Assembly (NCBI GenBank): GCA_002396885.1
Contig: DGXY01000098.1
Span: forward strand, 726-32,899
Direction of reading: 5' to 3'
Source of the DNA: Akkermansiaceae bacterium UBA5020
Lineage (GTDB): Bacteria; Verrucomicrobiota; Verrucomicrobiia; Verrucomicrobiales; DEV007
Length of the DNA stretch: 32,174 nt
Position numbers and translations under genes: made by a program. Under the pieces are notes generated by a model. That model was not told where the DNA came from. It made no database searches and was given only the letters and a program-made list of their open reading frames with translations. The stretch's first letter is position 1. The number at the start of each line of letters is the position of its first letter. Below, piece by piece: positions 22,162-30,212 of this stretch.

Positions 22162-23829
22162 ATGAGCTTTTCATCACGAACCACCACTCACAAGATCGAG
22201 CCCGCGCGAGGGGAACCGATGGTCTGGTTTTCGGGCATGTGGCTGGGCATCGGCCTGGTCATGATCGTGACCCTGCTCGGGGTGATCGTGAAAAACGGCT
22301 TTTCCATCTTCTGGCCCTCGCGTGTCATGGAGATCGAACTCGTCGAGGGCAGTCCCGCCGCGATCCAGGGCACCAAGGTGCTCGCCGGAGAAGTTCGCAA
22401 GGTCCAGGAAAAACGCATCCAGGCCGAAAAGGGTGGCACCGCCCGCGAGAAGCAATTGTTCGTTGGGAATCGCGATGCCTATGGATTCGGATTCCGTTAT
22501 GTCGATGAGTCCGATATCGCGAAAATCACCTATCCAGACGGCATCCTCCTCGCCGAACGGGTCGAGTATGGTGACCTCATCGGATACCCGGTTTCGCTGA
22601 AGCTCGCCTCCGGTGAGGTGAAAGCGGAATCGCCCGACTTCCTCAAGCGTCTCGGGGAAACGGTCGCGGTTGGCAATCGTCGCCGTCACGAGATCGAGTC
22701 GATCGAGAAAGACCAGATCGGCAAGATCAACCACCGCATGGGAGCCTTGCGTCTCCAGCAACGGAAGGCTGAGATTGATGGCAAACTCACGGACGATTAC
22801 CGCACCGACATCGCGGCGGATCTTGCCGAGTTGCAACGGCGCTATGAAATCCTGGCGAACAAGGCAGCGGCCCTGCGGGCTGAGCAAAAGGCGGGCTTGT
22901 TTGTCTATCGATTGCCCACCGGGACCGAGCGTGAAATTCCAGCCGGCGATCTGATGCAATTTTACTTCCCGAACCGGATCGGCTTTTTCGGGCAGTTCGG
23001 GCATTTCTGTTCGGAGATCTGGCATTTCCTCTCGCGCGAACCGCGCGAGGCGAATACCGAGGGCGGCGTCTTCCCCGCGATTTTCGGCACCTTCGTGATG
23101 ACTCTTCTCATGAGCGTCGCGGTCGTGCCTTTCGGAGTGGTTGCGGCGATTTACCTTCGAGAGTATTCGAAACAGGGGCCGCTCGTGCGGGCCGTGCGCA
23201 TCGCCGTGAACAACCTCGCCGGGGTACCCTCGATCGTCTTCGGGGTCTTCGGGCTCGGTTTCTTCGTCTATTTCGTGGGTGGCAGCATCGACAGCCTCTT
23301 CTTCCCCGAGCGGCTCCCCACGCCGACCTATGGCACCGGGGGGATCCTCTGGGCCTCCCTCACGCTCGCGCTCATGACCGTGCCGGTCGTCATCGTCTCG
23401 ACCGAAGAGGCCCTCGCCGCCGTCTCGCGCGGAGCCCGGGAGGCCTCGCTCGCCGCCGGGGCGTCGAAGTGGCAGACGATCCAGCGCATCGTCCTGCCGG
23501 CCTCGGTTCCCGGGATCATTACCGGACTCGTCCTGGCGATGGCGCGGGGCGCCGGTGAGGTCGCGCCGCTCATGCTCGTCGGTGTGGTGAAGCTCGCCCC
23601 GACCTTGCCGCTCGATACCGTGGCTCCCTTCATCCACCTTGAGCGCAAGTTCATGCACCTTGGGTTCCACATTTACGACCTCGGTTTCCAATCACCCGAC
23701 TCCGAGGCCGCCAAGCCCATGGTTTTCGCCACGACCCTGCTCCTCATCGGGCTCGTCGTCGTTCTGAATGCCTCGGCCATCCTCCTTCGAGAAAAACTGA
23801 GGCGGAGATACGCCAGCAGCGCCTTCTGA
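22162..23829 (+). CDS. pstA: Phosphate ABC transporter permease PstA with coiled-coil insert
   Basis: A 555-residue permease, longer than the usual 280-300. One transmembrane helix (about 20-46) is followed by an extracytoplasmic insert to about residue 300. The insert contains a charged helical part near 170-245 (RHEIESIEKDQIGKINHRMG, LAELQRRYEILANKAAALRA) that is likely a coiled coil. The core then begins GVFPAIFGTFVMTLLMSVAV and includes VNNLAGVPSIVFGVFGLGFF, the coupling loop LAAGASKWQTIQRIVLPAS and ARGAGEVAPLM. It pairs with PstC to form the phosphate channel. It starts 15 bases after pstC. Confidence 0.93.
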   Translation: MSFSSRTTTHKIEPARGEPMVWFSGMWLGIGLVMIVTLLGVIVKNGFSIFWPSRVMEIELVEGSPAAIQGTKVLAGEVRKVQEKRIQAEKGGTAREKQLFVGNRDAYGFGFRYVDESDIAKITYPDGILLAERVEYGDLIGYPVSLKLASGEVKAESPDFLKRLGETVAVGNRRRHEIESIEKDQIGKINHRMGALRLQQRKAEIDGKLTDDYRTDIAADLAELQRRYEILANKAAALRAEQKAGLFVYRLPTGTEREIPAGDLMQFYFPNRIGFFGQFGHFCSEIWHFLSREPREANTEGGVFPAIFGTFVMTLLMSVAVVPFGVVAAIYLREYSKQGPLVRAVRIAVNNLAGVPSIVFGVFGLGFFVYFVGGSIDSLFFPERLPTPTYGTGGILWASLTLALMTVPVVIVSTEEALAAVSRGAREASLAAGASKWQTIQRIVLPASVPGIITGLVLAMARGAGEVAPLMLVGVVKLAPTLPLDTVAPFIHLERKFMHLGFHIYDLGFQSPDSEAAKPMVFATTLLLIGLVVVLNASAILLREKLRRRYASSAF

Positions 23830-23869
23830 TCTCCGCTTTCCGACCCGCAAGACCGCACGCATCTTCTCC

Positions 23870-24730
23870 ATGGAGGATACCCACCCCACCCAAGATCTTG
23901 ATCCGATGACCCAGCCGTCCAGCTCCGTAACCAGCGCCGCGGAAACGAGCGCGCCAGCCGCGCCGGTCCGGAAGAAGGACTACATCCAGGTCCGCGATTT
24001 CTCCTTCAACTACACGCCCGCCGTTCGCGTGTTGCACAACATCACGATGGACATCCCGGAGAACGAGGTCACCGCCTTCATCGGTCCCTCCGGCTGCGGC
24101 AAGACGACCCTTCTGCGGAACTTCAACCGCATGAACGATCTCATCGACGGGATCTCGCACGAGGGCACCATCACCGTGAACGGGCAGGACATCTTCGACC
24201 CGAATCTCGAGGTGATCTCCCTGCGCAAACGCATCGGGATGGTCTTCCAGAAATCGAATCCCTTTCCCAAGTCGATTTACGAAAACGTCGTCTACAGCCT
24301 GCGGGTCGCGGGACAGAGCAACAAGGAGATCCTCGATGAGGTCGTTGAGCGCAGCCTCAAGGGAGCGGCTCTCTGGGAAGAGGTGAAGGATCGGCTAAAC
24401 CAGAGCGCCCTCGGCCTCTCTGGCGGACAGATGCAGCGTCTCTGCATCGCGCGGGCCATCGCGAACCAGCCTCACATCCTCCTCATGGACGAACCCTGTT
24501 CGGCCCTCGATCCCATCGCCACGGCGAAGGTCGAGGAACTGATCATGGAGCTGAAACGGCAGTTCACCGTCGTCATCGTGACTCACAACATGCAGCAGGC
24601 CGCGCGGATCTCGGATCGCACCGCCTACTTCTACCTCGGCCGTCTCATCGAAATGGATCAGACGCTGAAGATTTTCAACAACCCGCAGAAGAGGGAAACT
24701 GAGGATTATATCTCAGGCCGCCTTGGCTGA
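23870..24730 (+). CDS. pstB: Phosphate ABC transporter ATPase PstB
   Basis: A 286-residue ABC ATPase with an Ala/Ser/Pro-rich N-terminal extension of about 35 residues. Motifs are complete: Walker A GPSGCGKTT (72-80), Q-loop MVFQKSNPFP, signature LSGGQMQRL (183-191; Gln replaced by Met at the sixth position), Walker B ILLMDEP with SALDP, and H-loop VTHNMQQA. The PNLEV and PFPKSIYENV segments are typical of PstB rather than other ABC ATPases. It energises phosphate import at the cytoplasmic face of PstCA. The gap from pstA is 40 bases. An internal ATG at 23906 could be the true start. No phoU follows; the next gene is convergent. Confidence 0.95.
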   Translation: MEDTHPTQDLDPMTQPSSSVTSAAETSAPAAPVRKKDYIQVRDFSFNYTPAVRVLHNITMDIPENEVTAFIGPSGCGKTTLLRNFNRMNDLIDGISHEGTITVNGQDIFDPNLEVISLRKRIGMVFQKSNPFPKSIYENVVYSLRVAGQSNKEILDEVVERSLKGAALWEEVKDRLNQSALGLSGGQMQRLCIARAIANQPHILLMDEPCSALDPIATAKVEELIMELKRQFTVVIVTHNMQQAARISDRTAYFYLGRLIEMDQTLKIFNNPQKRETEDYISGRLG

Positions 24731-24745
24731 TCCAGCGGACAGGCT

Positions 24746-25669
24746 TCAGAGGGGAAACTCTTTCACCGAAAAGACCTCAACCCCTTTGGCGCGCCCTTTG
24801 ACGCGGTGCACCCCGTGATTCTTGCAGCAGGCGCGCACCTCGGGCCATTCGCGAACGAAGTCGCCAGAGAGGAGTACGTTTTTGCCCAGTTCGCGGGTGA
24901 GTGACTCGAGCCGGAAGGTGAGGTTCACCGGATCGCCGACGAGGGTGCACTCGCCCTGGCTCATGCCGCCGTAGGCGACTTTGCCGGTGTGGATTGCGAT
25001 CCCGATCTCGAAGTGGCGGTTGATCTTCTCGAAGACATCGGGCCGCTCGCGGTAGATTCGGTCGCACGAGGCAAGGAGCTGCTCCGCCGCCCGGAGCGAG
25101 GCCGCGAGCGAATCGGGCGTCACCGTCGTCCAGTAGGCGAGGACGCAGTCGCCGATGAACTTGTCCACCGTTGCACCCGCCTCGGCGAGAATGCGCTCGC
25201 AGTCGGAATACCAGCTGCCGATGATCTGAGCGAGATCGTCGGCCTCGATCGATTCGGAGAGCGCGGTGAATCCCTTGATATCGCTGACGAGGAGCACCAC
25301 GGGAGTCGAGCGGATCAGGGCGATGGTCGAACCGCCGAGATCTTCGAGGTTCGCCGGGGTCGATTTCTCACCCCGCTCGCCGTAGTGGAATTCGTGATCC
25401 GCGAAAGTGAGGACGTCGCCATGCTGCAACTGACGCGTCGCGGTGACGCGCGAGCCGTTCAGATAACTCCCATTGAAGCTGCCCAGGTCGAAGAGGTAGA
25501 ATCCGCCGTCCTGCTTACGGATCATCGCATGCCGCCGAGAGACCCTCGGATCGGTGACGACGATTTGACATTCGGAGCTGCGTCCGATGATGGAGACATT
25601 GGCCAGACCGAAGGTCTCCTCGTTTTCAATGCGCTGGAGGTAGGCGTTCACGCGGCTAGATGAAATCAA
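24746..25669 (-). CDS. FHA domain-class III adenylate cyclase
   Basis: A 307-residue cytosolic protein. Residues about 25-95 form an FHA phosphothreonine-binding domain with IIGRSSECQIVV, SRRHAMI and GSFNGSYLNG. Residues about 122-300 form a class III nucleotide cyclase domain: VSDIKGFTAL (metal Asp130), KFIGDCVLAYW (metal Asp174; Lys170), IAIHTGKVAYGGM and GDPVNLTFRLES (Asn249, Arg253). The Lys170 plus Asp246 pair is the one usually found in adenylate rather than guanylate cyclases, so the product is probably cAMP. FHA input suggests control by a Ser/Thr kinase, none of which is in the window. No ATG is in frame before a stop, so the start is a TTG (25669) or the GTG at 25651. Confidence 0.9.
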   Translation of the reverse strand: MISSSRVNAYLQRIENEETFGLANVSIIGRSSECQIVVTDPRVSRRHAMIRKQDGGFYLFDLGSFNGSYLNGSRVTATRQLQHGDVLTFADHEFHYGERGEKSTPANLEDLGGSTIALIRSTPVVLLVSDIKGFTALSESIEADDLAQIIGSWYSDCERILAEAGATVDKFIGDCVLAYWTTVTPDSLAASLRAAEQLLASCDRIYRERPDVFEKINRHFEIGIAIHTGKVAYGGMSQGECTLVGDPVNLTFRLESLTRELGKNVLLSGDFVREWPEVRACCKNHGVHRVKGRAKGVEVFSVKEFPL

Positions 25670-26036
25670 GTTCCGGGTAGGGGGGGGGCAAAGCGGGAAA
25701 GCGATCGAGACAAAGGGCGGGCGAACCCAGGCTGATCAGAGTGACGAACTATTTCTTTATAAAAATTATCAATTATTGTCAAGCGTGAGGTGTTTTTCCT
25801 CTCAGGCAGAGCGTTGGCGGCGGGGCGGCGGCAAAGGGCCTGGCTCTGACGCGAAGCCTTCCACTGGGAGGATCGTGGATGCCGGTGGTATGAAACTCTC
25901 CTCGGATTGCGAGGCGTCGGCCTCGCCGGATAAAAATTGGCCGCCCCGCGTATCCCGACCCAAGTCTTTCTCGTAACTTCCAATGTCCGCATTGGCGTTG
26001 ACATCCCCTGAATAAACGCTTCTTTGCCCGCGAATT
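25670..26036. other. Gene-free divergent region between the cyclase and cytochrome c genes
   Basis: This 367-base stretch has no credible gene. It holds a run of nine G (25680-25688) just before the cyclase start, an AT-rich block with a minus-strand promoter candidate, and a perfect 7-bp hairpin GCGAGGC-GTCG-GCCTCGC at 25909-25926. A TTGACA at 25998-26003 before the cytochrome gene lacks a matching -10. Confidence 0.6.
25756..25782 (-). promoter_or_regulatory. Candidate sigma70-like promoter for the FHA-adenylate cyclase gene
   Basis: On the minus strand a consensus -35 TTGACA (complement of 25777-25782) and a -10 TATAAA (complement of 25756-25761) are separated by 15 bases, slightly short of the 17-base optimum. 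The block is strikingly AT-rich against its surroundings. The -10 lies about 90 bases before the cyclase start. Confidence 0.5.
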
Positions 26037-26714
26037 ATGAGCTCCGACTCCTCCGACTCGAAAAATCCTCTCGCCGCTTTCCTCGGGAACGCCTTCCTCG
26101 TCGCCATCCCGCTTGTCCTCATCGTGATGCTGGGCATCGTCGGGTCTGCTTTCGTCGGTGGCATGAAGAAGAAACCCGTGAAGGCGGTCGCCGCCGCTCC
26201 ATCCCCGGCCGTTGCAGCGGTTGCAGCGGCGCCGGCTCCCGTGGCAGGTGCGGCTCCCGCAGCCCCCGCCGCCGGTGGTGCTCCTGCCCCTGCCCCCGCC
26301 GCCGCGATCGATCCCGCAGTGATGGCTCTTGGAAAACAATCCTACATGCTCTGCGCGGCCTGCCACGGTCCCGATGGCACTGGCCTCAAAGCCGGTCCGG
26401 CGCTCATGGCCCCCAGCCTCGTGGGCTCCAAGCTGTTGCTCGGCGATCCCGATCAATCGCTCCTCGTCGTCCTCAAGGGAATCGCCAAGGAGAACATGAA
26501 TTTCATGGGCGTGATGGCCCCACTCGCTGCCGGTCTCGATGACCAAAAGCTCTCTGCGGTCCTTACCTACGCCCGCAATGAATGGGGTAACAGCGCCCCG
26601 GCCGTCACCGTCGAGCAAGCCGCTGCCGCGCGTGCCAAGTTCGCCGGCGTGAACGCCCCTGCTGGCGTGAAGCGCGCCGAGATCGAGGCGATCGTCGCCG
26701 CTCACAAGAAGTGA
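26037..26714 (+). CDS. Membrane-anchored class I cytochrome c
   Basis: A 225-residue protein. Residues about 11-42 give one transmembrane helix, followed by a long Ala/Pro/Val linker (about 47-90). A cytochrome c domain follows with heme site CAACH (106-110), GPDGTG, and a distal Met in GVMAPLAAGL (probably Met160). The C-terminal tail (AAARAKFAGVNAPAGVKRAE) is helical and Ala-rich. It should act as a tethered one-electron carrier in the periplasm. No oxidase or dehydrogenase gene adjoins it, so its partners are unknown. It has its own strong terminator. Confidence 0.9.
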   Translation: MSSDSSDSKNPLAAFLGNAFLVAIPLVLIVMLGIVGSAFVGGMKKKPVKAVAAAPSPAVAAVAAAPAPVAGAAPAAPAAGGAPAPAPAAAIDPAVMALGKQSYMLCAACHGPDGTGLKAGPALMAPSLVGSKLLLGDPDQSLLVVLKGIAKENMNFMGVMAPLAAGLDDQKLSAVLTYARNEWGNSAPAVTVEQAAAARAKFAGVNAPAGVKRAEIEAIVAAHKK

Positions 26715-26738
26715 GTTTGAAGCCGCTTGTTTGATCGA

Positions 26739-26769
26739 AGACAGGCCCTGGATGGGGTCTGTCTTTTTT
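26739..26769 (+). terminator. Rho-independent terminator of the cytochrome c gene
   Basis: A 10-bp stem, AGACAGGCCC (26739-26748) and GGGTCTGTCT (26755-26764) with one G-T wobble, encloses a 6-base loop and is followed by five T (26765-26769). It lies 24 bases after the stop codon. Confidence 0.9.
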
Positions 26770-26852
26770 ATTTGTTTCGGCACTCCCCGGCATCTTGCTG
26801 ACTGGTTGCCTGATCAATTTTCCCATCAGCCTTGAATGGTGTTTTTCACCCC

Positions 26853-27092
26853 ATTCCGCGGCGATTACAGGAGTTGGCCCGCCGCCACTTGCTTGGGTTT
26901 CCCGCCATTGCGATCACCGGGCCGCGCCAATCCGGGGAAACGACGCTCGCGCGCAAGATCGGGGAGGGGCGACCCTAGGCGAATTTGGAGAATCCTGAAC
27001 AAGGGCAATTCGCCGAATTGGATCCCCGGCGATTTGGAATGATCAAAGCGATCCCCCAGTCCCTCGCCGGAAGGGTCTCGCTGCTTGGTTGA
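26853..27092 (+). pseudogene. Decayed AAA_14/DUF4143-type ATPase gene
   Basis: In one frame the DNA reads IPRRLQELARRHLLGFPA then IAITGPRQSGETTLARKI, the N-terminal P-loop of AAA_14 ATPases (usual GPRQxGKTTL), with the Walker A Lys changed to Glu. A stop (TAG, 26976-26978) follows GRP where the family has the conserved step into NLENPEQ. The frame then resumes as NLENPEQGQFAELDPRRF and jumps to IKAIPQSLAGRVSLL, a motif that normally lies some 70 residues later, so the Walker B region appears deleted. A second stop (27090-27092) interrupts the usual LLPFS segment. The remaining DNA to about 27210 is probably also relic. These ATPases often move horizontally. There is no intact start or product. 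Confidence 0.75.
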
Positions 27093-27240
27093 TTAGCCTT
27101 CCACAGGGCTTCGCTCGTGGTTGGTTTACGGAGGAGATTCCATCCAGCGGAGGGAGAACGTCACGGAGATTCCTTGGAACGATCTTGAGGCGCTCCGGGA
27201 GGAGCTTTGATCGCTCGACGAAGAGGGGTGGGTCGCCAAC

Positions 27241-27453
27241 TCAACCCTCTTGCTTTGCCGGAACCTTCCGGAATTGGCGGATCTCCGCGACGTAGCGGTA
27301 GCCGAGTTCCTCCAGTCTCGCCCCGAGCCTTTCCTGATCGAGATCGTGGGTGCGGCAGAGGTCTTCGAGATCGTCGCAATCGTTGCGCAGGGCCGTGTTG
27401 ACGAGTCCCGGGAGAAGATCGGGGTGGATCGTTTCGAAGGTGTGCAGCTTCAT
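27241..27453 (-). CDS. DUF4250 family small protein
   Basis: A 70-residue acidic helical protein: MKLHTFETIHPDLLPGLVNT, ALRNDCDDLEDLCRTHDLDQ, LGARLEELGYRYVAEIRQF. The spacing of VNTALR, DLEDLC and LGYRY matches DUF4250, a family of short proteins of unknown role. It starts eight bases after the pyruvate kinase stop, so it is probably translated from the same transcript. The 3' end lies next to the decayed ATPase gene. Confidence 0.72.
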   Translation of the reverse strand: MKLHTFETIHPDLLPGLVNTALRNDCDDLEDLCRTHDLDQERLGARLEELGYRYVAEIRQFRKVPAKQEG

Positions 27454-27461
27454 CGCGCGGA

Positions 27462-28868
27462 TCAGGCGTGACGCAGCAGGACGGCCCCGTTGTCAAAGCC
27501 GGGCAAGAGCACGTCGCTGACGATCACGACCGGATCGCCCGCTTCGACGAGACCCTTTTCGCGCAGGTAGGCGAGGGCGCGGCGGGTGTTTTCGGCCGGG
27601 TCGTCGTCGAGATCAAATCGCACCGGGAGGACCGCCCGGTTCATCACGAGCGAACGCACCACCGCCGCGTCCGGAGAAAAAGCGAAGATCGGAGCCCGTC
27701 CCGGACGCAGGTTGGCCGCGAGGTTTGCGAGGACCCCGCGCGCCGTGAAGACGAGGAGCGCGGCCCGCTCGAGCGACTGGGCGAGGAGGACAGCCGAGCG
27801 CACGAGTTGTTCTTTTTCCGACTTCAATTCGAGCGTCTCCGAGGATCCGGGGACGGTCTCGCGCTCGATGCGGCGGGCGATGCGGTCGAGCGTCTCGACG
27901 CATTTCACCGGGTAGCGGCCGACCGATGTTTCGCCGCTGAGCATGATCGCATCGGCCTGTTCAAAAACGGCATTGGCCACGTCGGTGACCTCAGCGCGGG
28001 TCGGCACGGGATTTTCCACCATCGATTCGAGCATGTGGGTCGCGACGATCACCTTGCGTCCGATCCGCGCGCATTCGGCGACGATGCGGCGCTGCACCAC
28101 GGGCAGTTCCTCGAGATGCACCTCGATCCCGAGATCGCCGCGCGCCACCATCACCGCGTCGGCCTCGGTCACGATCTCGGCAAGATGTTTCACGGCCTCC
28201 TGATCCTCGATCTTGGCGACCACGGAAGCACCGCAGCCGAGGGCGCGCAGTTTCTCACGCAGCAGGGCGACGTGGGCGGCGTCGCGGACGAAACTGATCG
28301 CGACGAAATCGGCGTCGATCCCAGCAGCGAGGGCGATGTCACGCTCATCCTTTTCCGTGAGCACGGGCAGGTGAACGAGGATGCCGGGGAGATTGATGTG
28401 CCGGCGTGATCCCATCGCGCCTTCGGTGAGCACTTCGCCGAGGACGCGGCCCGGCTCAATTCGTTGCACGCGGAAATGGAGCTCGCCATTGTCGACGAGC
28501 ATCAGGTCGCCCTCGCGCAGGTCGCCGTGGAGCCCGTCATAGTTCGTCGTCACCGAGAGATCCGCGGCAGGGGCGAGCGCGGCGTTGCGGAACTCAACGA
28601 GGTCTCCCTTCCGGAGGGCGAGTTTCCCTTCGACGTCGCCGGTGCGGATTGAGGGCCCTTGGAGATCGACGAGAGTGGCCACCTCGGCACCGAGCGCGGA
28701 CGCTTCGGAACGGACTACGGCCACCACCTCGCGCACCCATTCGTGGGCGGCGTGACTCATGTTCAGGCGGAAGATGCCTGCACCCGCCCCGATGAGCGAG
28801 CGGATCACCTCTGGCGAACTCGTGGCCGGACCGAGGGTGCCGATGAGCTTGGTTTTGCGCAGGGACAT
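27462..28868 (-). CDS. pyk: Pyruvate kinase
   Basis: A 468-residue cytosolic glycolytic enzyme converting phosphoenolpyruvate and ADP to pyruvate and ATP. Motifs in order: RKTKLIGTLGPAT (N-terminal strand), IFRLNMSHAAHE (K+/ATP site), DLQGPSIRTG, FVAISFVRDA, VVAKIEDQEAV (active-site Lys and Mg2+-binding Glu), VMVARGDLGIE, ATHMLESM with VPTRAEVTDVANAV, and DAIMLSGETSVGRYPV. The C-terminal allosteric-like domain ends FDNGAVLLRHA. The ATG at 28868 gives the usual N-terminus; an upstream extension to 28901 adds eleven residues without support. Confidence 0.96.
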   Translation of the reverse strand: MSLRKTKLIGTLGPATSSPEVIRSLIGAGAGIFRLNMSHAAHEWVREVVAVVRSEASALGAEVATLVDLQGPSIRTGDVEGKLALRKGDLVEFRNAALAPAADLSVTTNYDGLHGDLREGDLMLVDNGELHFRVQRIEPGRVLGEVLTEGAMGSRRHINLPGILVHLPVLTEKDERDIALAAGIDADFVAISFVRDAAHVALLREKLRALGCGASVVAKIEDQEAVKHLAEIVTEADAVMVARGDLGIEVHLEELPVVQRRIVAECARIGRKVIVATHMLESMVENPVPTRAEVTDVANAVFEQADAIMLSGETSVGRYPVKCVETLDRIARRIERETVPGSSETLELKSEKEQLVRSAVLLAQSLERAALLVFTARGVLANLAANLRPGRAPIFAFSPDAAVVRSLVMNRAVLPVRFDLDDDPAENTRRALAYLREKGLVEAGDPVVIVSDVLLPGFDNGAVLLRHA

Positions 28869-28962
28869 GGGTTGGAGCGGAAGAAGGTCATTCCTTGCCA
28901 CTCCGGATGCCGTCGCGACAGTGAAAAGTTTGCCAATCGGACCGTTCGGGCCCCGTCCGTGT

Positions 28963-29046
28963 TTAACCCTTCACAAGGTAACGGAAGGCGGCGGCGCCGA
29001 CCAAGAGGAAGACGATAGCGATGAGGAGTCCGGTGAGAATAGCCAT
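28963..29046 (-). CDS. 27-residue single-pass membrane peptide
   Basis: A short open frame, MAILTGLLIAIVFLLVGAAA then FRYLVKG, encodes one hydrophobic helix with a basic C-terminus, the form of small membrane subunits such as KdpF or CydX (no specific family recognised). It has an ATG and TAA but no Shine-Dalgarno. It lies 94 bases before pyruvate kinase on the same strand. Chance cannot be excluded at this size. Confidence 0.42.
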   Translation of the reverse strand: MAILTGLLIAIVFLLVGAAAFRYLVKG

Positions 29047-29168
29047 GGGCTGAAGAAGTAACACAGTTTGGCCAGTTGCCAAATCGGAAGATACGGTGGA
29101 AAAAGCCCTCTCGCGTTGGCTTCCCCGCCCTTTGCAAATCGACCAAGGTGATTCTAGGGTCGTGACGC

Positions 29169-30206
29169 ATGACTCTTTTCCTCGCTTCCGTCGTCCTCGG
29201 GATCGTGCCCATGGCCGTCTACGCGCTCGTCGTCTGGCGCCTCGACCGTTGGGAGAAGGAGCCCTTTCCGCTCCTCGTCGCGGCTTTTTGCTGGGGTGCA
29301 GTCCCGTCGATCCTCTTCGCCCTCGTTGCCCAGCTCGTCTTCGGCAGCTCCGCGCCCGAGGGCGGCGAAGTCTCGTTGCTGGGCGAACTCTACGACGCCA
29401 GTTTCCTCGCCCCGCTCACCGAAGAACTCGTCAAGGCCTTCGGGGTGTTTCTCATCTTTCGGATCTTCCACCGCGAGGTCGACTCGGTCCTTGATGGACT
29501 GATCTACGGCAGCATGGTCGGCTTCGGCTTTTCGGCGGTGGAGAATGTCTTTTATTTCGCCGGTCAGGCCGACGCGGGCAGCCTCATCCTGCTCTTTTTC
29601 CTGCGGGCCTTCATTTTCGGCATGCTCCACGCGCTTTTCACCGGGCTTTTCGGCGTGGGTCTGGCCTTGGGTAAATTCTCTTCGAATCCGCTCGGCAAGG
29701 TCTTCTGGCCGACCCTCGGGCTGGGCGCGGCGATGGCGACCCATGCGCTCCATAATTTTTTCGCCACGCTCGGTGGCGAGCACCTCCTCTACGCCATCCT
29801 CGGCGTGACGATCGGGGTGCTCTGGTTTGCGGGCACGGCCTGGCTCTGTCTCTATCACGAGAGCCGCTGGATTCGCATCCAGCTTTCCGGGGAAGTGGAG
29901 CAGGGCGTGCTGTATGCCGAGCAGGCCCTTGCCGCCGCCGATTTCTGGAAACGGAGCAGTCTCTTCGGTGGCTGGGGCCGGCGTCGTCTCCTTCACGAGG
30001 CGACCGAGCTCGCCTATCAAAAGCAGAAAGCCCAGCGCTGCGGAATGGATCCCGAATTGGTGGCGCGGATCTCGGCGTTGCGCGAACGGGTGCGTTCGTT
30101 GAGTCGTGCCGATCCGCTGGTCGTGTCGGGTGCGATCCAGCCGGGGAGGCCCTTGCCTCCGCCTTTGCCACCGACGAGACGGGTGCCGCCGCCTTTGCCG
30201 GGTTGA
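29169..30206 (+). CDS. PrsW family glutamic-type intramembrane protease
   Basis: A 345-residue membrane protein with about eight transmembrane helices and the PrsW motifs: PLTEELVKAFGV (Glu85-Glu86 and Lys89), GFGFSAVENVFYF (Phe121, Glu125-Asn126), FIFGMLHALFTG (His154) and MATHALHNFF (His192, His195). In Bacillus, PrsW cleaves an anti-sigma factor, and distant members are CAAX-like proteases. After residue about 240 comes a cytoplasmic domain of charged helices and a Pro-rich tail (PLPPPLPPTRR). Its substrate is unknown. No sigma/anti-sigma pair adjoins it. Confidence 0.9.
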   Translation: MTLFLASVVLGIVPMAVYALVVWRLDRWEKEPFPLLVAAFCWGAVPSILFALVAQLVFGSSAPEGGEVSLLGELYDASFLAPLTEELVKAFGVFLIFRIFHREVDSVLDGLIYGSMVGFGFSAVENVFYFAGQADAGSLILLFFLRAFIFGMLHALFTGLFGVGLALGKFSSNPLGKVFWPTLGLGAAMATHALHNFFATLGGEHLLYAILGVTIGVLWFAGTAWLCLYHESRWIRIQLSGEVEQGVLYAEQALAAADFWKRSSLFGGWGRRRLLHEATELAYQKQKAQRCGMDPELVARISALRERVRSLSRADPLVVSGAIQPGRPLPPPLPPTRRVPPPLPG

Positions 30207-30212
30207 GACGGC

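Noticed and set aside
19669..23691. Long minus-strand open frames (672 and 505 codons) opposite pstC and pstA.
   Set aside because: They mirror the conserved permease genes, are extremely rich in Arg, Glu, Asp and His, and have no recognisable motifs.
25779..26783. 334-codon minus-strand frame opposite the cytochrome c gene.
   Set aside because: The plus strand carries the CAACH heme motif, a transmembrane anchor and a terminator; the minus frame is a His/Gly/Arg-rich shadow.
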